From positions 744,001 through 808,000 of the forward strand of contig NC_064036.1 in NCBI RefSeq assembly GCF_932526225.1: a stretch of 64,000 nucleotides of DNA, in the 5' to 3' direction. The DNA is from Nematostella vectensis (taxonomy: Eukaryota > Cnidaria > Anthozoa > Actiniaria > Edwardsiidae). Position numbers and translations under genes: made by a program. Positions 51,459-63,463 of this stretch are shown here, piece after piece. Under the pieces are notes generated by a model, which worked only from the letters and a program-made list of their open reading frames with translations, did not search any database and was not told the DNA's origin. How positions within the stretch are numbered: the stretch's first letter is position 1; the number at the start of each line of letters is the position of its first letter.

Positions 51459-54400
51459 TTAGAACACTTCATCATCATTCTGTTCCATCAGGGGGTCCGT
51501 CTCTTTGACTTTTTCTATACCGTGTTCCCTGTAATATTCGTGTAATTGTTTGATCCATTGTGCGGGGTGGCCATTAAGGTACGTACTCTTCAGGAGCCAA
51601 GACGTTGCCTCGGTTATTTTCATTCGCGTAAGAAGTGTGACTTTGGAGGACTGGGAGCCATCGTCCTTAGGTCTTATCACAAGCCCCGATAGACGAACAT
51701 TCAACCTGAGAAATGGGTAAAGGAATATTTTATCACAAGTTCCGATAGAGGAACATTCAATCTGAGAAATGGGTAAAGGAATATTTTATACAAGCCCCGA
51801 TAGACGAACATTCAACCTGAGAAATGGGTAAAGGAATATTTTATCACAAGCCCCGATAGACGAACATTCAACCTGAGAAATGGGTAAAGGAATATTTCAT
51901 CACAAGCCCCGATAGACGAACATTCAACCCGAGAAATGGGTAAAGGAATATTTCATCACAAGCCCCGATAGACGAACATTCAACATGAGAAATGGGTAAA
52001 GGAATATTTTAGCGATGGACGAACATTCAACATGAGAAATGGTAAAGGAATATTTTAGCGATAGACGAACATTCAATATGAGAAATGGGTAAAGGAATAT
52101 TTTAGCGATAGACGAACATTCAACATGAGAAATGGTAGAGGAATATTTTAGTGATAGACGAACATTTAACATGACAAATGGGTAAGGAATATTTTAGCGA
52201 TAGACGAACATTTAACATGACAAATGGGTAGGGAATATTTTAACGATAGACGAACATTCAACATGAGAAATGGGTAAAGGAATATTTTAACGATAGACGA
52301 ACATTCAACATGAGAAATGGGTAAAGGAATATTTTAGCGATAGATGAACATTCAACATGAGAAATGGGTAAAGGAATATTTTAGCGATAGACGAACATTC
52401 AACATGAGAAATGGGTAAAGAAATATTTTAGCGATAGACGAACATTCAACATGAGAAATGGGTAAAGGAATATTTTAGCGATAGACGAACATTCAACATG
52501 AGAAATGGGTAAGGAATATTTTATTGATAGACGAAAATTCAACATGAGAAATGGGTAAAGGAATATTTTATCACAAGCCATACCTGCCAACACCCAGACT
52601 TAAAAAAACATTTTTTAAGGGAAGGGGAACGTGATATATTCAATCGATATAACGACTGTACAATCTCAGTTAATATCTATTTGTTAGAATATGATAAATG
52701 GAAACCCTGTGGTAAAATGGCGAAAACTTTGATCGTAATTTTGCGGTAGTCCTGCGGTCTACAAGAAACGCCTGCAAAAGGCTCATTGATTATTTAGATC
52801 GAAAAAGCTGAAAACGTCATAAACTTGGATACAAACTATAAAAATTGCAGAACTTTGTGGGTAAAAAATCTAACTTCCACTTCAAAAAAAATCGACTGAT
52901 TAAAAGTTTGTTATAATCCGGGAGATTTAAGGTAAACCCGTATCTCTACTTACGAACGCTCTGGACCAATCGTGTATCTCTACTTACGCACGCTCTGGAC
53001 CAATCGTATATCTCTACTTACAAACGCTCTGCACCAATCGTGTATCTCTACTTACGAACGCTCTGGACCAATCGTGTATCTCTACTTACGAACGCTCTGG
53101 ACCAATCGTGTGTCTCTACTTACGACGCTCTGGATCATTATCGTGTATCTCTACTTACGAACGCTATGGATAATTATCGTGTATCTATACTTACGAACGC
53201 TCTGGACCAATCGTGTATCTCTACTTACGAACGCTCTGGACCAATCGTGTATCTCTACTTACGAAAGCTCTGGACCAATCGTGCATCTCTACTTACGAAC
53301 GCTCTGGACCAATCGTGTATCTCTACTTACGAACGCTCTGGACCAATCGTGCATCTCTACTAACGAACGCTCTGAACCAATCGTGTATATCTACTTTCGA
53401 ACGCTCTGGACCAATCGTGTATCTCTACTTTTAAACGCTCTGCACCAATCGTGTATCTCTACTTACGAACGCTCTGGACCAATCGTGTATCTCTACTTAC
53501 GAACGCTCTGGACCAATCGTGTATCTCTACTTTCGAACGCGCTGGACCAATCGTGTATCTGTACTTACGCACGCTCTGGACCAATCGTGTATCTCTACTT
53601 ACGAACGCCATGGACCAATCGTGTATCTCTACTTACGAACGCTCTGCACCAATCGTGTATCTCTACTTACGAACTCCCTGGACCAATCGTGTATCTCTAC
53701 TTACGAACGCTCTGGACCAATCGTGTATCTCTACTCACGAACGCTCTGGACCAATCGTGTATCTCTACTTACGAACGCTCTGGACCAATCGTGTATCTGT
53801 ACTTACGCACGCTCTGGACCAATCGTGTATCTCTACTTACGAACGCCATGGACCAATCGTATATCTCTACTTACGAACGCTCTGCACCAATCGTGTATCT
53901 CTACTTACGAACGCTCTGGACCAATCGTGTATCTCTACTTACGAACGCTCTGGACCAATCGTGCATCTCTACTAACGAACGCTCTGGACCAATCGTGTAT
54001 ATCTACTTTCGAACGCTCTGGACCAATCGTGTATCTCTACTTTTAAACGCTCTGGACCAATCGTGTATCTCTGCTTACGAACGCTCTGGACCAATCGTGT
54101 ATCTCTACTTACGAACGCTCTAGACCAATCGTGTATCTCTACTTTTGAACGCTCTGGACCAGTCGTGTATCTCTACTTACGAACGCCCTGGACCAATCGT
54201 GTATCTCTACTTACGAACGCTCTGGACCAATCGTGTATCTCTGCTTACGAACGCTCTGGACCAATTGTGTATCTCTACTTACGCACGCTCTGGACCAATC
54301 GTGTATCTCTACTTACGCACGCTCTGCACCAATCGTGTATCTCTACTTACGAACGCTCTGGACCAATCGTGTATCTCTACTTTCGAACGCTCTGGACCAA

Positions 54401-57400
54401 TCGTGTATCTCTACTTACGAACGCTCTGGACCAATCGTGCATCTCTACTTACGAACGCTCCGGACCAATCGTGTATCTCTACTTACGAACGCTCTGGACC
54501 AATCGTGTATCTCTACTTACGAACTCCCTGCACCAATCGTGTATCTCTACTTTCGAACGCTCTGGACCAATCGTGTATCCTTACTTAAGAAGGCTCTGGA
54601 CCAATCGTGTATCTCTACTTACGAACGCTCTGGACCAATCGTGTACCTCTACTTACGAACGCTCTGGACCAATCGTGTATCTCTACTTACGAACGCTCTT
54701 GACCAATCGTGTATCTGTACTTACAAACGTTCTGGACCAATCGTGTATCTGTACTTACGAACGCTCTGGACCAATCGTGTATCTGTACTTACGAACGCTC
54801 TGGACCAATCGTGTATCTCTACTTACGAACGCTCTGGACCAATCGTGTATCTCTACTTACGAACGCTCTGGACCAATCGTGTATTTCTAATTACGAACGC
54901 TCTGGACCAATCGTGTATCTCTACTTACGAACGCTCTGGACCAATCGTGTATCTGTACTTACAAACGCTCTGGATCATTATCGTGTATCTCTACTTACGA
55001 ACGCTCTGGACCAATCGTGTATCTCTACTTACGAACGCTCTGGACCAATCGTGTATCTCTACTTACGAACTCCCTGGACCAATCGTGTATCTCTACTTAC
55101 GAACGCTCTGGACCAATCGTGTATCTCTACGTACGAACGCTCTGGACCAATCGTGTATCTCTACTTACGAACTCCCTGGACCAATCGTGTATCTCTACTT
55201 ACGAACGCTCTGGACCAATCGTGTATCTCTACTTACGAACGCTCTGGACCAATAATTGCGCGCGGTTAACTGGTGGGCACTATATGTGTTTTCAATCTAC
55301 TCCTCTCCCCCCAGTCTCTCATCTCTTGGTGAAAGGCTTTCTATCGTTCCACCCTCCCCTCCCCTCACCTCTTGAGTGTCGCTGTTGCTTCCTCTGACAC
55401 ACTACTATGACTGGTGCTACACCACGCGGTCACGTGACATGGCTCATCACCATGGTATCTTTTGTTCTTTGTAGAGATGACGAGATCGCACATGCGGAAT
55501 AACCGAGGCATCCTCAGACAGCTGAAAAAAATTCTCCGTTAGGTTGCAAGCTAGAAAAGTACTTCCTTCATTCACTTTCTGGAGTATATTCCATATACTT
55601 AAATGCAACCCTCTTGCGTCTGTCACATACAAACATTGGCCCTTGACCACCAATCCCAATAAAAAAGTTCCCAAAAACCAACACACCTCGACAAACAACA
55701 CTAGGAGGCTGGCTGTTATCGGCATACTGGTTAGTAACTTTGTGTCTCACCAGTACACTATATGCTCATCTCCCCCGTCTTCGAGAATAATAACTTTCTG
55801 GAATGTCATGTCCCACTTCTTTCGTAGTTCCAAGTTTGATATGAGTTGGATAGCTGCAGAGAAGAAAAAATCATCATGGTGAAAATATGGCGAGACGCGG
55901 ATCATAAATAATTGTAAGGTATAAACACAATGACCCCTAAACCGGCCTGTACCGGCTTTGGGAAGTACCCACAACCCAAAAATTTACAAATGCAAAATAA
56001 ACACAACAAGATGAAGATACTCAGGCATCAGTCTAAGGGATAAATGGTCTTGCAGATACGCATCCAACCAAGGTGTTGACATCTACTCTTAAGCCAAATA
56101 ATAGCACAGGTTCTTTGACAAATCTCAAATCGAACAAGGAGAGAAAAGCAGAATCACACCTCTCAATAAAACGCACACAATACCACACAAGGGAGAGAGA
56201 TCAGCAAACACAGCTCAAGACACAAATAGATACCTTTATTCTGATCCTCCAGGTACATCTCCTTGGCCTCAAAACACAATGTCCATTCCTTGAAGGATTG
56301 TACAACCACGAAAATATCTTTACGTACTGCAAAGCATTCTGGGAGATCCAGGGGAAAATTCTCGAGGGGAGGGCTAGTCAACACTCCTCTCCCCAAAGTC
56401 AGATGGTTTTTTATAAGTCTTTTCCCCCCGAAGCCAAACAAATCAATTCCAGGTCATACAGACCCAGAATAGCAGTGTAAACAATTTTGCAATCAATTTG
56501 GTTTCAGAAAAGACAGCATTTAGGAGAGCTGTGGTGATTCATTAGAAAATTATTTTCTCATCCAGGCAAAGCCAAACAAGAAAAAATAAACATGAATCCA
56601 CCTTTGCTTGCAAATATCCATAAGCAAAGCACTCAATTATGCCCCAAAAGACTTCATGATGTCCTGAGACACTCTCCTAATATGCTCATAGCTGTATTTT
56701 TGATGAAAAATACAAGCAACCATCAACTTGTGCTGGCTTCAGCACAACGACTAGGGATTAAAAGTGGGGACCGCAAAGCACTGCTGGAAAGCTTGGATAC
56801 CGCTGACTAGGTGCAGCTGTGTTTGACTTTGACGGGCTGTATAAAACTCAGAATAGGGGGGAGGTATCTGTTTTCAGTCTGTTTTTTGTAAATTCAGCTC
56901 AAAAAAAGCCAGGAGTCAATGGGTTAAGGACTTAGATTGGTGTTGTAACATTCCTTAGATTTGCACAGCTAGTCTTTGGTGGTTCTCTCTGACCTGAAGA
57001 TGTCACAATCTGACATGCTAGTGGTATGAGCATGCTTAACTAAACAGGTGCTGGTTTATGTATACGAATTTAATATTAGTTAACGCTTACCGTCGTCAAA
57101 AGGAATGCCTTCAAGGTCAAATGTAGTCTGTGGATAACAAAAATACAGCAGCATAAACATCTTTGTTACCACACACCTTGTCTTTTAACTACACAGCAGT
57201 GTTTAAATCGCAGAGATATTAAATCTCCGGCGTCAACCATTGCTTTCCGCCTAGCAATGGCGGATTCACGGGAAGCACATGTTTGGGGGTGGGGGTGGGT
57301 ATGGTGCCACTCCCCCTTTGAGAAATCCTGACCCCCCCCCCCTGTATTTTTATACGTACCTTGGTGAGAGGGGTTGTTTCCATTTTCTTTGGATCCCGTC

Positions 57401-57565
57401 GCCATGTCCTGATTCCTTGTGAAGCTTTGATCGATTTCCATTCATCTGCCGATGTATCTTCCCTCTCCTGATGTAGCAAGTGCTCGAAGTCCTCGTCGTC
57501 TATAACAATATTCGAGGTAGCGCTCGCGATTCGTGACTTGTGGCGATGTGTTGCATCAAACGCGG
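51459..57565 (-). CDS. START-domain lipid-transfer protein, five 3' exons
   Basis: Minus-strand exons are 57360-57565, 57091-57127, 55751-55853, 55369-55521 and 51459-51705 (stop TAA). Phases 0, 1, 2, 2 agree at the four junctions and give about 247 residues. START domains bind a lipid or sterol in a deep pocket. Matches to the fold are 'ADEWKSIKASQGIRTWRRD', 'ISNLELRKKWDMTFQKV' (the conserved kkWD helix), 'EHIVY', 'MPRLFRMCDLVI' in the place of the usual RDfv motif, 'SGLVIRPKDDGSQSSKV', and a C-terminal helix 'PAQWIKQLHEYYREHG'. It is closest to the PCTP-like layout, but the subgroup is uncertain. The first exon starts with two bases of a split codon, so one or more N-terminal exons lie further right, perhaps beyond the retrotransposon. 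The last intron is 3.66 kb and mostly minisatellite. Confidence 0.82.
51683..52585. repeat. 45-57 bp minisatellite derived from a splice acceptor and exon start
   Basis: About 18 copies. Each carries 'cgatagacgaacattcaac' followed by 'ctgagaaatgggtaaagg' or a variant. On the minus strand this is an intron end (ctcag or catgttg variants) followed by the first ~20 bases of the last START exon. The leftmost copy is the real exon border at 51705/51706. The copies nearest to the exon are about 57 bp; the later ones are about 45 bp and mostly change ctgag to atgag. Confidence 0.9.
52586..52936 (-). other. Unique intron sequence between two minisatellites
   Basis: About 350 bp with no exon. The phase of the flanking START exons is already complete, so none is needed here. 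Confidence 0.6.
52937..55252. repeat. 34-bp minisatellite, about 68 copies
   Basis: The unit is 'gtatctctacttacgaacgc' followed by 'tctggaccaatcgt'. Since 34 is not a multiple of 3 and the unit lacks stops, all plus-strand frames are open and give frames up to 383 codons. Variant pairs such as 'gtatatctactttcg' followed by 'tacttttaaacg' recur 612 bp apart (18 units; near 53385 and 53997), so blocks were duplicated. It lies in the last intron of the START gene. Confidence 0.97.
55926..56923. mobile_element. piggyBac-like non-autonomous element, copy C (998 bp)
   Basis: This is the same family and orientation as copies A and B, nearly 50 kb away. The right flank is TTAA (56924-56927) and the left flank reads TAAA. 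The internal plus frame starts later because the first ATG has become ACG, and it has several substitutions. It sits in the START gene intron between exons 57091-57127 and 55751-55853. Confidence 0.8.
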
Positions 57566-57729
57566 CTACAAAAAACAAGATGTGACGAGAGTTAGAGTTT
57601 TTTTATTCTCATTTTATCGCTCTTTAATCATCCCTTTTTTGCCCATTAGTATCACAGTATCAGAAAAAAGTCACCATTTACTAATATTATCTCATTACCA
57701 CCTTCACAATCTCTTATCAATAATATAGC

Positions 57730-58575
57730 TACTATGATACATAGGCTGTATTACCATCATCACCGCTATCCACCATTTACACTATTTTTTGTCATAATCT
57801 CCACCACTACCAACACCAACACCAACACCCAACGCCATCACCAACACCACCGACATCACTACCATAATCACCACCACAAACCCACCATCACCACCACACC
57901 GCTACACCTAGCGGCACCACCATCACCACACGAACCACCCCCATCACCCCCATCACCATCACACAAACCACCACCATAACAAATCAACTATCATGACCAC
58001 ACAAACCATCATCATAACAAACCAACTATCATGACCACACAAACCATCACCACCACCACCCAGCGCTATCATCTCCATCGATACCACTACAATCATCACC
58101 ACTACCGCTACTACCATCACTAACATCACCATCACCAACATCACCAACACCAACATCACCATCACCATCTCCACCAACATCACCATCACCGCCACCATCT
58201 CCACCAACATCACCATCACCGCCACCAACATCACCATCACCATCACACAAACCACCACCATAACAAATCAACTATCATGACCACACAAACCATCATCATA
58301 ACAAACCAACTATCATGACCACACAAACCATCACCACCACCACTCAGCGCTATCATCTCCATCGATACCACTACAATCATCACCACTACCGCTACTACCA
58401 TCACCAACATCACCGCCACCAACATCACCAACACCAACATCACCATCACCATCTCCACCAACATCACCATCACCGCCACCAACATCACCATCACAATCAC
58501 CATCTCCACCAACATCACCATCACAATCACCTTCTCCACCAACATCACCATCACCGCCACCAACATCATCATCAC
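57730..58575. repeat. CAC/ATC-rich low-complexity array with a 283-bp duplication
   Basis: Long runs of 'accatcacc' type units. A block beginning 'aaatcaactatcatgaccac' occurs at about 57980 and again at about 58263, so a 283-bp segment is duplicated. The His-, Val/Met- and Gly/Asp-rich frames on both strands are artefacts. Confidence 0.9.
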
Positions 58576-58578
58576 TAT

Positions 58579-58959
58579 TGCAGGACTGTATTCTTGTTCT
58601 GTTTGTGCGTTTACTGTTATTTTTCTCTATTGTCAATTAACTATCCGTGTTTACATGTTATAAATTTTAGCGAGTCCTTGGCCTAGGCATGTTGGTTTTA
58701 CCTATTGTTATATTTTAGCGAGTTTATGTAAATTGTTCATGTAACTTTGTAGTTTGTCAAAATCTAGTCAGTTTTTAGTTGTATGCTGCCCCGCCAGCAT
58801 TAGTTTTCGCTCTATTGTCGAAATGTCACCGTTAAGGTAAAGTAATTTGTTATTAACCTATTTCCTTTTTTCCCTATTTCAGTGTAGAGTAATATATGTC
58901 TGTATTTTGTTTCAGTACCGTATTAAGGGAAATTATATTTACGCGTAACTTGCGGTACA
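58579..58959 (+). repeat. 5' LTR of the BEL/Pao element
   Basis: It starts TG and ends CA ('gcggtaca'). The body from 'actgtattcttgttctg' matches the right LTR almost base for base. The first few bases differ from the right copy, so the exact left edge is set by the ACTAT duplication. Confidence 0.85.
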
Positions 58960-58997
58960 TAGTACTTAACGACAAGGAGAGATGCTGGCGTGTTGAG

Positions 58998-60903
58998 ATG
59001 TCTAGGTCAAACGTCCAAGAGTTGAGAGGATCGATGACGGCCTATAAAGGGCACATCACTAGAAGTATCAATCAAGTTGACCAGTTGTTAACACAGAATG
59101 GTTCCCCGACATCGGAGGTTCTTCGGCAAAAGTCTCGACTAGAGAAGCTATGCGATTGTTATAAAGGAAAATGTCTAGAATTCTATCAGGTCACCGTGGG
59201 ATATGCGGATCGTGGTCAAGTAGCAGGAGAATTTAACCAAGTGATGGAGAAAGTGAAGGAATTGGATACAAGATATGGTCAATGGTTATTAACAGCACGG
59301 CCAACCCAAGTAACACAGGCGGATCAAAGGCTAGAAGGGTCCCCGAGTCATCACGCAGTACCAGCAGATACCGAAGAAATGTCCGGGATACTACAGGATA
59401 CTCAAACTCCACTTCATACACAACAACAGAGGTCGGAATTTACCCGGTCTTCAAGGTCCAGTTATAAGAATGCCTTAGCCCAGATGGAGTTAAAGAAGGT
59501 TAAAGCAGAACAGAAAATAAAGAGATGGAGCTCGCCCTAGAGGAGGATCTTTCGCGCCTTAAAACAAGACAGAAACGGCTTGATATGCAGAGGAACGTCA
59601 TCCAGGCTGAGTTAAAGGCGGGAGAAGCAGAAATGGAAGCCCTGCTGTCACAAGGTTCAGGAAGATCAATCCCAGGTATTGGAAGGCAAACCTCAACGGA
59701 AACGGTAAGAACGTATCTGTTTTCTACTAGATCGTACCAGACGACAAGTGTAGATCAATCTGTTGAAGGGAAATTCGACAATGAGCGCATGCATGTTTAT
59801 CGCACCAGGAACATTCCGACGCACTAAAGCAATTAGCAGAAGGGATTAAAAGACTTGATATGCCTAAGAGGGAATTTGTTTATTTCAATGGGAATCCCTT
59901 GGATTATCCTAGGTTTATCAAGAATTTTGAAGTTAATGTTAAGGCTATGTCATCGGACAATAACACTAAACTATCTTATCTCATTCAATACTGTACTGGG
60001 AACGCGAGGGAGGCTATTCAGAATTGTGTTATCCTGCCAGAGTCTTAAGGTTGTTCTGCGGCACGATACATCCTGGAAAGAAATTTCGGTCAGAGGCACG
60101 AGGTCGTGCGTGCTTTCATAAACAAAGTTGTGAAAAGTCCCCAGATGAAAGTTTCTGAGACGGATAAGCTTTTGCAATTAGCTCGTGATATGAAGAATTG
60201 TGAGATAAGTTCAAGAGAAATGCACTATGAGGCGGATATCAACAGCATGGACACGTTAACGAAAATCGTCAAACGTTTACCGGTGCATATGCAAGGGAAA
60301 TGGGCTGATGAGTCAGGAAAGCTATTACAGCTCAAGCTGGAACCTATTTTTTCGGATTTGACCAACTTCGTTGAAAAGAAAGCAAGAGTTGCCAACACAG
60401 AGTTCGGTCGGCTAGGCGGTGCGAAGCCGGACGATAAGGAGTTGTTGAAGCCTGTCGCCAAGTATGCACACACTCCGGCGGTAAGGTCCTCGTTTTTTGC
60501 GACTGGAGGCAACGGTATACCAAATGACGACGGCTCCAAGCTACAGGAGGTCAGAACGAAAGTCAATCATTGTACATTTTGTAACGGTACACATGAGTTG
60601 GTCAAGTGCTTTAAGTTTAGAGATAAGTCCTTTCCTGAGAGGAAAGCGTTTGCAAGATCTAATAAACTCTGCGACAATTGCTTATTACCGAATCATATTT
60701 CTAGGCGCTGTAAAACCTACAAAGCTTGTTTGGTCAGCGGCTGCTCAGAGAAACACCATTCGCTCCTTCACCCACCTCCTGGTCAGGCATCGCAGTTACC
60801 GCTTCAAGAACAGTCTTCCGGTTCCCGAGCTGAAGAAGCGTCACCCCCCCCCCCCCCCTGCACTGGTCGCCACAGGACCATCGGCGTCTTCCCGTCTTCC
60901 TAA
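58998..60903 (+). pseudogene. Gag-like region of the BEL/Pao element, frameshifted
   Basis: A coiled-coil N-terminal part begins 'MSRSNVQELRGSMTAYKG'. Frame shifts occur near 59530, 59825 and 60045. The region at 59860-60450 has the DUF1759-type Gag signature ('YFNGNPLDYPRFIKNFE'). Zinc knuckles follow: 'CTFCNGTHELVKC', 'CDNCLLPNHISRRC' and 'CLVSGCSEKHH'. A poly-C stretch near 60846 shifts the frame again. Confidence 0.85.
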
Positions 60904-61002
60904 TGCATCAGGACACCACGTCAGCGATGATAGTTCGCATCCTTCATACAAGACAAGAGCTGGTCTCAGGATTGTTTCAGTGATAGTCTCTGGCAAAGGT
61001 GG

Positions 61003-61465
61003 AAGACTGGAGGATGAGGAAGATACCACACTGGATAGCTATCCTCAGAGATTCTTTCAGCATGTCCAAGGTCAATGTGCTTCTCCACAGTCTTGCTATA
61101 TTTCTGATGGAGGACAGGATTTCTCTCCAGGCGATGTTTCAAGTAGGATAATCTCTTCTCTGCGACGACACGGTTGTCCGGAAGACATGGCGGTTGATAC
61201 TTCCAGGAAAGGGAAAGCTGGTAGTGACCATCCACTAAACACGCTGAGGACTCCATGATGGCTAAAGCGCGCTTGTCTTCAACCGAAATACTTTCTCCAG
61301 ACGACGGGGATTCAGCAAAATCGGCGTCATACATCCTTCTGATCTGGTGAGTCAGCGTCTCGGCTTCACAGGCAAAGATGGAATCTTCTTCATCATTATT
61401 ATTTTGACCAAGTGGTCCTACAACTGTCCATCCAAGACAGTGGTGTCCAAGGAGTGACTACTTCA
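61003..61465 (-). pseudogene. Inverted pol segment (protease/RT junction) inside the BEL/Pao element
   Basis: The minus strand reads 'LGWTVVGPLGQ', then 'DEEDSIFACEAETLTHQIRR', 'DKRALAIMESS', 'LPDNRVVAEKRL', and ends at 'VWYLPHPPVFH'. These are, in order, the BEL pol sequences that link protease to the start of reverse transcriptase. They face opposite to the rest of the element. On the plus strand the sense protease start ('GLRIVSVIVSGK') ends at about 61002. Sense coding resumes near 61490 ('FSSWYSLK'). Confidence 0.85.
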
Positions 61466-61489
61466 AACAAGTTCCCGAACGAATTCTTC

Positions 61490-62965
61490 AGCCATTTCTC
61501 ATCATGGTACAGCCTAAAGTAAGCAGTCGCCTGGCTTCTCCGATTCAAAGATTATCTTTTTTATCTAGCTGGGAAAAGATCTCACGAGGATGTCAGCACC
61601 ACCCAGCTCACCGTCTCTGAGATCAGAAATGCAGAGTGCGTTGTCCTCAAGTCTGTACAAGCCAAGCACTTCTCGAGGGAGTTAGAAGCTCTAGCAAAAG
61701 TAGCCAGCTCCTCATTGCAATGCACCCGGAAGCAGCTGAACAGCGCACAGTGTGTAAGTCCATTACGGAAACTGCAACCATTCGTCGCCGACGGCATCAT
61801 TCACGTGAGAGGACGCCTAGAGCGATCAGCTGAGTTGTCATACCGAGCCAAGCATCCAGTCATACTTCCTGCGAATGACCATTACAGATCTCATCATTCG
61901 ACATTACCACCTACCACCAACTAGGGCTCTAATCAGGTCCTAGCCACAGTAAGACAGAAGTACTGGATAGTGAAGGGTACAGCTGCTGTGAAGAAGGTAC
62001 TTGGAACATGTATCAAGTGCAAGAGATGGAATGCCAGGCCTGGTGATCAGATAATGGCTCCTCTCCCGTTAGCACGTGTGACACCATCTACTTGCCCCTT
62101 CTCCTCAGTTGGAATCGACTACTCCGGTCCGATACAAGTTAAAGTCAAGAGAAGTCTAGTGAAGCGCTATGGTTGTATATTCACTTGTCTCGCTATGCGC
62201 GCCGTGCACATAGAAGTTTCCTATGATCTGTCGACGGATTCATTTCTGCAGTCATTCTCGAGGTTTGTGAGTCGCAGAGGACCTCCAGTTCAAGTATACA
62301 GCGACAACGGTACCAACTTCAAGGGCGCCGAGCTGTAAGTAAAGAATGCTCTCAAATTGAGGATTCGGATTGAAGACAACATGCGCAAGCTTGAAGTAGA
62401 GTGGCACTTCAACCCCCCTAAGGCGAGTCACAACGGAGGTGTCTAGGAACGCATGATTCGTTCCATTCGAAGGATTCTGCGCGTTCTTCTGGGTAATCAA
62501 GTGGTGGATGACGAGACGCTGTTGACTGTGATGACAGAGGTTGAAAAGATCTTGAATGATAGACCGCTAACTCGTGTTAGTGATGACCCTAAAGATCTGG
62601 AGCCCCTGACGCCCAACAAGTTGCTTCTAGTCTACCGGAACGCCTGTAATGCACCTGTTGATCCCTCATTTGACAAGTTCACGCGACGCTGGAGACAAGC
62701 TCAGTACCACCTGTGCAACATCTTCTGCGAGTATCTGCCTGCATTGCAAAAGCGCCAGAAGTGGCTTCACCCACGCCGCAATCTTGTTGCTAGAGATCTC
62801 GTTCTTCTTGCTGACGAGTCTTGCCCCCGTGGGCAGTGGCCTCGTGGTTTAGTCCAAGAGACCTTCGCCAACGCATTCGGACACGTCCGACAATCGACTG
62901 TGAAGACAAGTACCGCAGTGTATAGACGAGATGTTAGGAAATTGTGTCTCCTAGAAAGAGCCTGA
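61490..62965 (+). pseudogene. Integrase region of the BEL/Pao element, with stops
   Basis: The frame shifts through 'AVAWLLRFKDYLFYL', then 'LRKLQPFVADGIIHVRGRL', then the integrase: a zinc-binding part ending 'CIKCKRWNARPG', the first catalytic Asp in 'VGIDYSGP', the second in 'YSDNGTNFKGAEL', and the Glu in 'ERMIRSIRR'. A TAA follows GAEL (62337-62339). A TAG replaces the usual Trp before ERM (62443-62445). A C-terminal part ends 'LCLLERA' at 62965. Confidence 0.88.
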
Positions 62966-63085
62966 ACACTCTACGAACCCTTCGAATTCAAGACGATATT
63001 GAAGAACATTGTTTCCTCGATTGGTTAGTTTAGATGCAAAGACTCTCATAGATGTAGAGAGCCTTTCGGGGCCGAAAGAAAACAA

Positions 63086-63463
63086 TGACTGTATTCTTGT
63101 TCTGTTTGTGCGTTTACTGTTATTTTTTTTCTATTGTCGATTAATTATCCGTGTTTACATGTTATAAATTTTAGCGAGTCCTTGGCCTAGGCATGTTGGT
63201 TTTACCTATTGTTATATTTTAGCGAGTTTATGTAAATTGTTCATGTAACTTTGTAGTTTGTCAAAATCTAGTCAGTTTTTAGTTGTATGCTGCCCCGCCA
63301 GCATTAGTTTTCGCTCTATTGTCGAAATGTCACCGTTAAGGTAAAGTAATTTGTTATTAACCTATTTCCTTTTTTCCCTATTTCAGTGTAGAGTAATATA
63401 TGTCTGTATTTTGTTTCAGTACCGTATTAAGGGAAATTATGTTTACGCGTAATTTGCGGTACA
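63086..63463 (+). repeat. 3' LTR of the BEL/Pao element
   Basis: It is preceded by a purine-rich tract ('ggggccgaaagaaaa'). It starts TGACTGTATTC and ends GCGGTACA. It is nearly identical to the 5' LTR; differences include an extra-T run near 63127 and 'gtaatttg' for 'gtaacttg'. Confidence 0.88.

Larger units (their letters stand above)
58579..63463 (+). mobile_element. Defective BEL/Pao LTR retrotransposon with an inverted pol segment
   Basis: Two LTRs of about 380 bp (58579-58959 and 63086-63463) differ at only a handful of positions, so the insertion is young. ACTAT flanks both sides (58574-58578 and 63464-63468) as a 5-bp target duplication. Between the LTRs lie a Gag-like region, zinc knuckles, a protease start, an inverted piece of pol, and the RNase H-to-integrase part. 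The reverse-transcriptase catalytic core and most of RNase H are missing. Several frameshifts and two integrase stops confirm that it is dead. It is antisense to the START gene and either lies in its upstream intron or just upstream of the gene. Confidence 0.9.

Noticed and set aside
51683..52585. CRISPR-like regular array
   Set aside because: There are no unique spacers between units, the unit matches the adjacent exon border, and the genome is eukaryotic.
52972..55397. Large overlapping plus-strand reading frames up to 383 codons
   Set aside because: They arise because the 34-bp repeat unit lacks stop codons. Every frame is open and gives the same peptide in shifted order.
58047..58686. 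His-rich and Gly/Asp-rich frames
   Set aside because: They are translations of a CAC/ATC low-complexity array with a 283-bp duplication.
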